Positions 22,919 to 32,660 of a stretch of DNA of 64,000 bases are shown one piece after another. Position 1 is the stretch's first letter; the number at the start of each line of letters is the position of its first letter. The position numbers and the translations under genes are program-made. Source of the DNA: Spirodela intermedia (Eukaryota > Streptophyta > Magnoliopsida > Alismatales > Araceae); NCBI GenBank assembly GCA_902729315.2, contig LR746266.1:1740259-1804258 (forward strand). Reading direction: 5' to 3'. The notes below the pieces were generated by a model. That model had not been told where the DNA came from. It saw nothing but the letters and a program-made list of their open reading frames with translations, and ran no database searches.

Positions 22919-25900
22919 TGTGTTGCAGAAAGAAGACGAAATGCCGCGCCGAGGAGATGCTACGGAAAGTGAGAGCTCGCTCGCCACGAGTGGACCCACG
23001 AAAGGTCCTGGAGACGCCGATTATCCAGGTACTTTTCCAGTCTTGAACAAGACTAATTACCCATTGTGGGCAATGGGTATGCAACTCCATTTGGAAGCTC
23101 ATAGCTTGTAGGATGCTATTGAGTCTGATTCGGTGGCAAGGAAGGACCGGCAAGCACTATCAGTGATGCTTGGAGCTGTGTCTGAAGACATTCAAACTCA
23201 CATCGACATCACCAAGACGGCGAAAGAAACTTGGGAAGTTCTCAAGTCCATGCACGTATGAGTAGCTCGCCTCACGAAATCGAGACTTCAATCTCTCCGG
23301 CGTGAATTCGAGATGCTGCAAATGGGAGATGAAGAGAACATGACAGATTTCTCTGGGAAATTGTCTCATCTTGTCACTCAGATCAGAAATCTGGGCGAAA
23401 AAGTGGAAGAAGGCGCAGTGGTAGCAAAGCTTCCCAGAGCAACTCCAAAATTTGATCCACTCACAACATCTCTTGAGCAATTCGGAGATATCGACACAAT
23501 GCCTTTTGAAGAAGCTGTGGGATCTCTTAAGATCTATGAAGATAAACTCAGAAATCGGTAAGAGCAAAAAGAAGAACAAGCTCTTTTCGCTCATGGGACT
23601 AAGAAAACAAAGGGTGGAAATCCTCAGAGGACGTGGCCGAGGCAGAGGACGAAGCAATGGGAGAGGCTCGGATGAAAACTAGAAGCCTCGTGACAAATCC
23701 ACAGTGAAATGCTTCAATTGTGATAAAATGGGGCATCATGCCTTTGAATGCTATGCAGAGATAAAGGAAGAGAAAGCTCACCTCGCAAAGACCGAAGAGA
23801 AGACTGAGTCAACGCTTTTAATGGCCACAATTGAAGAAGTCCTGTTACAAGGCACAATGAAAGCTCAGATTGGAGAAGGAATGTGACACTAAGACACAGG
23901 TGCCACAAATCATATGATTGGAAATCGAAACTTGTTTAGTGAACTCACTGAATCAATTGGCGGAGAGGTGAAATTCAGCGATAGTTCCAGCATTGACATC
24001 TCAGGCAGAGGCAATATTCTAGTGAGTTATCAAGATGGAAGTAAGTTGACTCTCAATAATGTCCTTTACATTCCAAAGCTTAAGGCCCACATACTCAATC
24101 TTAGCCGATTAGATGGTCAAGGATTTAAAGTTGAGATGGAATCCGGCTATCTCACTATCCACGATCAACATAGAAGACTTTTAGCACGGGTAAAGAAATC
24201 ACAGGGAAGACTTTACCCACTGAAATTGACAATTGAAGAACATTGTCTCATTTCAAAAGAAGCCAAAGAGATTGAATGGATTTGGCACCGGAGGTATGGC
24301 CACCTGAACTTTAACTCACTGAAGTCTCTCCCCAGTATTTTACAAGGGATACCTCCACTTCATATACCCAAGAGCATAACATTGTGTAGCACGTAAACAT
24401 CATAGACAACCATTTCCCTCTGTTTTATCGTTCAAGGCCAGCAGTTCAGTAGAGCTGATTCATGGAGATCTTTGTGGCCCAATCACGACAATTACTTATG
24501 GAGGAAATCGATTTTTCTTCCTAGTTATAGATGATTATTCTCGACTAATGTGGGTTGCAATCTTGAAGTAGAAAAGTGAAGTTTTTCAGGCATTTGTGAG
24601 GTTCAAAACTATGGTCGAGACAGAGAAGAAAGTGAAGATTGGTAATTTTTGAACTGACAAAGGAGGCGAATTTAATTCTATAGAATTTATTTCTTTCTGC
24701 TCTCAACATGAGATCAAACATCATCTCACAGCCCCCTACTTTCCTCAGCAAAATGAGATTGTTGAGAGAAAGAATAGAAAGATTATGAAAATGGTTCTAA
24801 GTATGATGAAAAGCAAGAATTTGTCACTTGCACTATAAGGAGAAATTGTCAACACAAGCATTTACATCTTGAATCATTCACCTACAAAGAGCCTAAATGA
24901 AGCCACACCAAACAAAGTTTGGACTGGATCTAAATCGAACGTTGCTCACCTCAGAGTGTTTGGGTCATTAGCTCATGTGAAGATACTCAGTCAACACCTG
25001 ACAAAGCTACAAGATAGAAGCGAACCTATGAATTTCATAGGATATGAAGTGAGAACTAAAGCATATAGATGCTTCGATCCTCAAGAATAGAAGGTTCACA
25101 TCAGTTGAGATGTGATTTTCGAAAAAGATAGCCAATGGGAGTGAAATATTTCAGAGCAATCTAATAAAGGTACACTCTGGTTACCCACCTTTGTTGACTC
25201 CACTAATGCAGGAGAATACTCCGTTGACCAAGTCACCTCTGCACCAATACCCGACGACTTCCTTGATCAACCACAAGATATGTCTTCATCTTCTTAGGGA
25301 GCTTATCTTAGAAGATTTAGAGACATAACTCAAGTCTATAGAGATATAGAGGAGTTCAACTTAATGTTAGAAGAACCTTCCTCATATCAAGAAGCAATGT
25401 TGCAAGGAATTTAGAGAAAAGCCATGGAAGAGGAAATTGAGGCAATCATGAAGAACCCCACATAGATTCTCACCCCATCCATTGAGGATTGCAAACCTAT
25501 CGGTCTTAAATAGATATTTAAGATAAAAAAGAACTCACAAGGAGAGGTAATTCATCACAAAGCCAGGCTAGTTGCTAAAATCGATGTTCGAAAATTGGCC
25601 ATTGACTTTGAGGAAGTCTTTGCCCGAGTAGCAAGAATGGAGACAATTAGAGTGATAATTGCTCTTCCGGCCCAAAATGGATGGAGACTTCATCATCTAG
25701 ATGTCAAGTTAGCGTTTTTAAATGGAGAACTTAAAGAAAAAGTCTTTGTCAAATAGCCGGAAGGATTCATCCATAGCGATAAAGAGAATTATGTTCTAAA
25801 ATTAAAAAAGGCTCTTTATGGATTAAAGCAGGCACCTCGAGCATGGTATACGAAGCTACTTTATCAGATACTCTCAAGAACATGCAGTGTACACAAAATT

Positions 25901-26270
25901 CTCTCTTAAAGCTCACTTGATAATCGGGGTGTATGTGGATGATCTCATAGTTACCAGAACTAGTGAAGAATGCATCTGAGATTTCAAACAAATAATGATG
26001 AAGCAATTTGAGAAGAGCGACCTAGATCTACTCATCTCATATTTGGGAATTGAAGTGGAACAAACCAGAGATATGATCAGGCAAAAGAACTAGATTCTGC
26101 GGTTACTTGAATAAAGTGGAATGCAAGAGTGCAACTCATTCTCCACGCCACTTGAGCACGATTCAAGTTCAGTGAAGGAAGCAAGAGTTAATCTATTGAC
26201 TCAACAAAATTCAGGAGCATAATCGGGAGCTTGAGGTACTTAATTCATACTCGGCCTGACCTAACCTATT

Positions 26271-27780
26271 ATGGTGGCGAATGGGACCCATCTCCAACAC
26301 TGCACGAGCTCGAGGCGACAGAGGAGACCTGACCCTCACGTATCCAGCCGGATCGAGGAGCACGAGCGAAGATGAAAGACCCCGGGTTCCACTATACAGC
26401 TGGAGGCACCTTTATGTTTTCCACATCTTATGTTTTCCTTCGCTCGTTTCCCTCGTCCATGAACTGTGTGGGTTCTAGTTTTGCTCCGTGTGGGGCCTCT
26501 CATCCCTAGGGTCCGTGTTGGGCCCATGGCGGGAATGGGAAGGCCCACTCTCCTTTGTTTTCTTTTCTTTCCTCTCTTCTCCTGTTGGGCCATATCTGCT
26601 TGTGCCTAATTGGAGAAGAGGGCGTCCTTCTATTCCTTGCCTCCCTTCTCTTTTGGGCCATTCTCGTTTGGGTCCAATTGGAGAGGAGGGCCCATGTTGA
26701 ACTGTATGTGTTCTTTTTTTGGGGCTTTGGCGTCTTGGGCCTCAAGCGTGGCCCTCCACCCTTGGCCCATTTGGGCCTTATATTACGGTGGAGAGTCACC
26801 CCCAAGAGCAGAGCCGTCATCTTTAGGAGAAAGTGTGTTTTGGTTGATAATCTCGTTCCAAGAGGACAAAGGGGAAGGGGATCACCACCAGGTCGCCGCC
26901 GTTGCTTCCAAGGCTATCAGCAGCCCATTGAGCCACCGCTGGGACGCGGTCATCGCTACTGGGCTATCAGCACATGCTGTGCCTCCACTAGCGCGCCAAC
27001 CCCGCGCGCCCGCTAGCTGCGCGTGCCCACCGCGCGCTGAACAATGCGTTCATCTCGCGACCGTTACGGCATCTCCGCCTGCACTGCAGGCCCGCTCGCG
27101 TGCTACCACGCCTGCCCCTCGGAGCTCGTCATTGCGCCTGACCTTGGGCGCCTACCTGAGCACCACAGCCACTTGGTCGTGTCCCTTCCTCCGACCCTGT
27201 CCGAGCCCATACTACTGAGCCTGGCCGAGCCTTGCCGATATCCGCCATTGGGACTCCTGTTCACGGTGTCAGCTGGATGCCCTGTCGCGCATCGACTGGA
27301 ACTCTGCCTTGCAGGTCAGCTTTTATCCCCTGTCCTCCAAGTCGTTTACTACGTTCAGTATCATCTCGCACCTGCTCCACCCCCGTCGGACCTAGCTAGG
27401 TTAAAACAGGTTAGGTGTTTCCATCGTGCGACTTTGGCGCGCGTGCCAGAATTGTCATGTTGGTCGTCGAGCACTTGCCAACGACATTAAGTCTTCGCCC
27501 TCCAGACGTGGACTTGGAGGATCACCCTGCATCAAAACCACCTGGCGACATAGTCGTGATGGACTGTCGGCGTCATGACATTTCGGCTACTGCTTTCACA
27601 CAGCTGAGTTTGGCTCTCATCATCTAGAGTCCCTGGTTAGCATTGCTCGTCGTGCATAGGGTTCCCTTCCCATTGTTACCTCACCTGCATTTAGTTGTCA
27701 GGGCGGGTTTACAAGCCCGTCCTAAGGTGGATTCCTTAGAAGTGGATGTAAGCCAAAGACATTTATCAGAATAAAGATAA
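26271..27780. other. GC-rich sequence of unknown origin replacing the copia 3' end
   Basis: The sequence changes abruptly from copia to GC-rich DNA with repeated TTGGGCC and GGGCC motifs. Long frames on the forward strand (for example 26610-27218) are Pro/Ala/Ser/Arg-rich with no recognisable domain. The segment could be an LTR or leader of another element, or a captured fragment. The border near 27780 is judged only by the return to AT-rich DNA. Confidence 0.35.
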
Positions 27781-29061
27781 AATCTTATGTCACAATTGTC
27801 TACTCATTTTATATTAGTATTATAATTTAAAAGAACAAATATTATACTAAATATAAAAAAGAAAGAATTAATCTACCTCACCCCCTAAATTCATCTAAAT
27901 ATCTAATGATTAATACTGTGCAATGTGTCTCAAATTTATTTAAAGTGTTATGATGAAACTTCCTTTTGACACATTTTTGGATAAGGTGGAGAGTACCTTT
28001 AATACATTGTGTAAGTTAAATAATGAAACATTTACAAAACTTCAAATTTTGTGTGGAATATAATGTGACAACCACCACTTTGGCTTTGTTGAAAACATAT
28101 GAAATTAACGTTAATGATTTCAAGATGAATCATTGAGAAAAACACACAAATAAAACGTGCAAGTTCTAATTAAATACAATTTACTGTGGTTGGGATAAAG
28201 TTCTAGACAGGTCTTCTTAGATGTCAATTGCACTGATCTAATTGAACCTGATGTCAGGTAATGGGTATAATTTCTCCATTCTTGCTAGTTTGGAGATAAA
28301 TGTGGCTTCTTTAGCTAGAGACAATGTCCCTTATGAGGGGTAATTATTTTTATAGTACAGCAACCATAGAGAGAATAAATACCTCTCTTCATCTCAATTT
28401 TTCTACGTCTCAATCATGCTCTCTCAGTCTCTCTCTAGTAGGTTGGTGAATTATTATCTTGATTATAGAACATCTATCATGAACAGCATTCATAGAACCT
28501 TGATTCCTTTATTTTCGTTTTTATAGACTAAATATCGGAAAGGCACTTTTGGTGTGTAAGAAAAGTGGGTTCTGGTGTTGCTTCAAACTGTTGACAGATA
28601 ACATTAAATTGAAATAATGACGGGCTATAAGATTAAATCTAACGCCCTTAAGAAAAATATTAATGGTCTGCAGGTAATCTAGAAGTGCTAAGAAGTTAAT
28701 TTCTTGAATCCAAACAAACTTTAGTATCTAATGTCTTGACAAATATCTAATCCCCAGATTTAACTTAACCTTTTCAGTATTCTTTTTTGTTTGTTTTTTA
28801 ATTTCTGTTTTAGTTTTCGATCCATAAAATGGTCCATTTAGTGATTACCTATCTACATAATTCTCAGGTTCTTACATTTCTAAAGTTTAGTTGATCCCAA
28901 TCATTAGTCCCCTTGTTAGAGAGGCAATGATTCGAAGAAGTGCTGAAGGAGGCTGAAGACGGGAACTTAAACATCTAGAAGTATAGTTTATTCACACTCA
29001 TATTAAGCTAGAATTAATGCTAGTAATGGAACTTATGGACAGAATACTGCTAGTATTCTGC
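27781..29061. other. AT-rich intergenic DNA, no gene seen
   Basis: No coding similarity or repeat structure was recognised. It precedes the duplicated BAHD promoter block. Confidence 0.4.
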
Positions 29062-29601
29062 GTCATAACCCCTCTGTTTCCTTCTTGACAGATTAGGTAT
29101 TTGTTAACGCAAGCTGACTCTGTCATAAAAGCCGCCTACGGATTCGTTTAGTGCGGGTTTATCCTGATCAGAATGGTTGAGTCCTCGGAAACGACAGAAG
29201 AGACCTTTCTAGTACGTTTAGATGCGAAGAACACAGGATGTCGTACAATGCCATTTCGAGTACGTAAAACTGATAAGAGCACAGGAATTCTACGTGCGTG
29301 TAATGTCAACGTGAAGATATTTATACTATCACTGATGGCACATGGGCTCAATTCCGTGTTATCAGTGAAGGAACAGTGACACGATTCCATGTTGTCAGTA
29401 TTGCACATGAGCTCGATTACTGTCCAAATAAAAACAAAGGATCCAGCCCTACAAGTATCTCTCTCTTCTCCCTCCACGCCAGCATCTCAATCCACACTCC
29501 CTTTTCTCGGGGTATAAAAGGCCCACCTCGCCGGGGAAAGAAGATAACCTCAGCAGGGAGAAGAGCAAGCGCCATTGCATGTAAGAGAGTGACAATCCAA
29601 A
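29062..29601 (+). promoter_or_regulatory. Promoter and 5' flank of BAHD copy C
   Basis: This aligns with 20913-21729 but has shorter tandem arrays. The two-unit 47-bp array is at 29207-29302 and the roughly three-unit 33-bp array is at 29331-29425. Two of these three units keep CACATG. A good TATA box is present at 29513. The ATGTAA at 29579 is a minimal upstream open frame in the predicted leader. Confidence 0.65.
29513..29520 (+). promoter_or_regulatory. TATA box of BAHD copy C
   Basis: TATAAAAG lies 89 bp upstream of the codon that replaces the start codon. This places transcription start near 29545 by the usual TATA spacing. Confidence 0.6.
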
Positions 29602-30939
29602 AAGGCAGCAATCGAGGCAGCTCAAGTGACCTGCGATATCCTTCTCAAGCCCTACTATTCGCCTTCCTCCCTACCCCATGTTCTCCACAACGCTGAGTTC
29701 CGCCTCACGCCATTCGACGTAGCCAACTACAACTGCCATGTCCCCATCCTCTACGCCTTCCGGCCGCCAATGCCCGATAACGCCGCCCTGCGGGAGGGAC
29801 TCGCACGAGCCCTCGCGTACTTCCCTCACCTTGCCGGAAGGTTCCACTCTTACGAGTACGGATATCCAAAAGTCGTTCTAAACGATGCCGGCATCCGCCT
29901 CAAGGAGGCCATCGCGCCGTCCACGCTAGAGGAACACCTCCCCTTCGGCCCTACCGCGAGCTTTCTAACATTGCATCCACATCCAGCTGAGGGGGTGGAG
30001 GTGCTCCTCCAGGTACAACTCACCCGCTTCTCCTGCGGCGGTCTCACTCTGGGTCTCACCTCCCACCACCGCATAGGCGACAGCTCCTCCATTTGCCATT
30101 TTCTCTTCACCTGGGCCAAACTGGTGCAGGGCCGCGATGTCGGGACTCTCCCTTTCTTCGGCTGGAGCTCCGTCTGTGCTCCTAGGAACCCGGCTAGGGT
30201 GGAGTTTGACCACCTCGGCGCCGAATTCAGGCCCAAGAGTGGAGCCACCCGGCCTCGGGGGAACCTCGAAGCTAACCTGTCCAAGATGTGTAACCAGTCC
30301 TTCCACTTCTCCAAGGAGTTCATCGCAAAGCTCAAGGGCAGGGTGAACGGTGGCGACCCAAGCCGACGAGTGAGCACGTTCGTGAGCGTCCTCACCCACA
30401 TCTGGAAGAAGACGACCCTTGCCCGAACGCTTCCTGACGACGAGTTGACCCAGGTCAGACTTGTTGTCAACGGCCGGCAGAGGATTAAGCCCCCCGTGCC
30501 GCCGGAGTACTACGGCAACCTTGTACTTTGGGCCTATCCCAAACTCACAGCCGGTGAGGTACTCCGGGCGAGCTACTCCCACGTGGCACAGGTGATCCGC
30601 GAGGCCATCGAAAAGGTGGATGACGGCTACTTCAGGTCGTTCATGGCCTTCGGGGAGCAACTTATGGGAAAGGGAGGTGCAGAGATCGCTGTGACCCTCC
30701 CTGAGGTCGGCGGCTTTCTAAACCCCGACATCATGATCAGTAGCTGGTTGAGCCTCCAATTCCATGAGCTGGATTTCGGCGGCGGAGTCCCTCCGCCTTT
30801 TTCCCGCCAGGGCTCCCCGGTGGAGGGGTTAATGATCCTTGTTCCATCATGCGGAGAAGACGGCGGTGTTGACGTGTATCTCGCTCTGGAAAAGAGCCAT
30901 GCAGCCACCATGAGCCAGGTCATGCATACCGTCGACTAA
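29602..30939 (+). CDS. BAHD acyltransferase, hydroxycinnamoyltransferase-like (copy C), start codon lost
   Basis: This intronless frame of 445 codons plus stop has the normal length of a BAHD enzyme. Such enzymes are cytosolic and transfer hydroxycinnamoyl groups from CoA to an amine or alcohol. The N-terminal half has HRIGD at residues 156-160 (general base His156) followed by Ser where copy B has the usual Gly. The C-terminal half has DFGGG at 391-395 in place of canonical DFGWG, then PVEGLMILVPS and HAATM near the end. The ATG used by copy B is AAG here (29602-29604), with a TGA three codons upstream, so no upstream start is available. Possible starts are GTG at 29626, or the first ATG at 29770 (Met57), which would lose the first strand of the fold. 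The frame is open throughout and the promoter has a TATA box, so it is either a very recent pseudogene or an assembly or sequencing error. The substrate is unknown. Monocot agmatine/tryptamine acyltransferases are the closest family by motif style. Confidence 0.85.
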   Translation, partial: KAAIEAAQVTCDILLKPYYSPSSLPHVLHNAEFRLTPFDVANYNCHVPILYAFRPPMPDNAALREGLARALAYFPHLAGRFHSYEYGYPKVVLNDAGIRLKEAIAPSTLEEHLPFGPTASFLTLHPHPAEGVEVLLQVQLTRFSCGGLTLGLTSHHRIGDSSSICHFLFTWAKLVQGRDVGTLPFFGWSSVCAPRNPARVEFDHLGAEFRPKSGATRPRGNLEANLSKMCNQSFHFSKEFIAKLKGRVNGGDPSRRVSTFVSVLTHIWKKTTLARTLPDDELTQVRLVVNGRQRIKPPVPPEYYGNLVLWAYPKLTAGEVLRASYSHVAQVIREAIEKVDDGYFRSFMAFGEQLMGKGGAEIAVTLPEVGGFLNPDIMISSWLSLQFHELDFGGGVPPPFSRQGSPVEGLMILVPSCGEDGGVDVYLALEKSHAATMSQVMHTVD

Positions 30940-31129
30940 GCTGAAGAAAATTCTGTTTCCCGTCCGGTGTGATGATTGTCCGTGCAGCGGATCTTTGCCG
31001 AGGGGATGTATCTGAAGCTACTGAAATAATTGTTTATGGATCTTTCCTGATGATTGAACGCAATGGCATTTTCTTCCGTGTGCAACGAACCTGACTAGCT
31101 CGGAGGCGCTTCCATTTTTCATCATGAGA

Positions 31130-31335
31130 CGGGGCTAACTTGAAGTAGTCCAAGCGATGTATGCATAAATGGATGGATATATGCGTCCATATGAGCAGTA
31201 GGAGGGATATGAATTCATGGATGGCTCCTGGAGTGAAAAATGATGATAGCCTGCCACTTGAAACTTGAAACTAAAATAGTAGACTGCCTGAGCAGCGAAA
31301 ACCTCTTTTCTCTTCGGGCTCTGATATCCCATGGT
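31130..31335 (+). repeat. 3' flank of BAHD copy C, shared with 3790-4010
   Basis: Colinear short blocks (ATAAATGGATG, GTCCATATGAG, GGGATATGA, CATGGATG, GTAGACTG) match the sequence beyond the copia insertion in copy A. This shows the duplicated unit extended at least 350 bp past the stop codon. Confidence 0.6.
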
Positions 31336-31954
31336 TTATTGGTTGCTTAGGTTAGAGTTTCATTTACTCCATTAACTGCTGTTTTTTGTTTCTTATAAAA
31401 GTGAATATTTTTCTGGTTCTTTTGGTGACCATGAGAAAGTGTATTAACATCTCCGTACCACATCAAATCTGTGGCGTCTTCTTCTCTCTTCTCTTCCTTC
31501 TCAACATTATTTCTTACCTGTGGATATTATCATCTCGTGCTCTTTTCTTCCACTGCAACGCCAACCTTCATTTCAAACACATTAACCTATGGGAGAGATC
31601 TGAAGCGCTGAAGATCCCTAGGCAGTACAAATGGCTGCCCAACTTTTAATCGTAAAAAGTGACACAGATCTAGGTCAAACTGCATAGATCTACTGTTATA
31701 CTTGTTTATGAACGTCCTCGATTGCGTGTGGTTGGCCCATCTTAATCTATTTAATAGCTTATCATGGCTGATCGCCCTCTCTCTTGGATGAAATGATAGA
31801 GGGATCGACAGTGAGATATTTGGACGGTTCACGCACTTCTCGGGATGGATAAAAAAGGAATACACAAGTGGGAGAAGAATGGACTGTGGGCAGAGAGAGA
31901 GAGAAGAGCGAGGCTCTGGTGGATACAGAAAGAGCAGGAAGCTGCCGTTCGGAT

Positions 31955-31999
31955 GAAGAGAGAGGAAGAGAGAGAGAGAGAGAGAGAGTGAGAGAGAGT

Positions 32000-32093
<94 letters not shown>

Positions 32094-32117
32094 GAGAGAG
32101 AGAGTGAGAGTGGGAGT

Positions 32118-32169
<52 letters not shown>

Positions 32170-32185
32170 GAGAGTGAGAGTGAGT

Positions 32186-32238
<53 letters not shown>

Positions 32239-32359
32239 GAGAAAGAGAGAGAGAGAGAGAGAGAGAGCGAGAGTGAGAGCGAGAGAGAGAGAGAGAGAGT
32301 GAGAGCGAGAGAGAGAGAGAGAGAGTGAGAGCGAGAGAGAGAGAGAGAGAGTGAGAGCG

Positions 32360-32400
<41 letters not shown>
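31955..32400 (+). repeat. Long (GA)n microsatellite, interrupted
   Basis: About 440 bp of nearly uninterrupted GA dinucleotides are broken by GTGA, GCGA and AAAG variants. A second GA-rich tract lies at 32505-32660. The Ser/Leu-rich frames on the reverse strand here (up to 390 codons) are translations of the repeat. Confidence 0.95.
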
Positions 32401-32660
32401 ACAGACAGAACAGATAGACAGACAGCGACACGCACACAGAGTTGCTGAGGCGTAGAGAAGCACGTTTCTGATTGGGCGGGGGATTGAGATGGGTACATGG
32501 CACGTGCTCTCGAGCGGGAGAGAGTGAAAGGGCGAGGGTGGGATCGAGGGAGACGGAGACGGAGACGGATAATGAGGGAGAGAGAGAGGGAAGGGAGATA
32601 GAGGGAGAAAGAAAGAGAAACTGAGAGAGACAGAGAGAGGGGTGAAAGAAAAAAGATATA

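Larger units (their letters stand above)
22553..26270 (+). mobile_element. Ty1/copia retrotransposon inserted in BAHD copy B, 3'-truncated
   Basis: In order this contains the 5' LTR (22553-22904), the primer site (22907-22918), gag (about 22941-23680) with a CX2CX4HX4C zinc knuckle (23710-23752), the protease motif DTGATNHM (about 23895-23920), a GAG-pre-integrase box (WIWHRRYGHL, about 24280), integrase (HGDLCGP, VIDDYSRLMW, TAPYFPQQNEIVERKN; 24455-25080), and RT (GLKQAPRAWY at 25822-25850 and YVDD at 25932-25943). It ends near GSLRYLIHTRPDLTY at about 26270. RNase H and the 3' LTR are missing. Several in-frame stops show it is defective. Confidence 0.88.

Noticed and set aside
26555-27490. 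Overlapping forward frames of about 150-200 codons in GC-rich DNA
   Set aside because: Low-complexity composition, no domain and several overlapping frames are typical of GC-rich non-coding DNA.
29850-30660. Reverse-strand frames of 206 and 231 codons inside BAHD copy C
   Set aside because: They are shadows of the forward gene, which matches the BAHD family in motif order and length.
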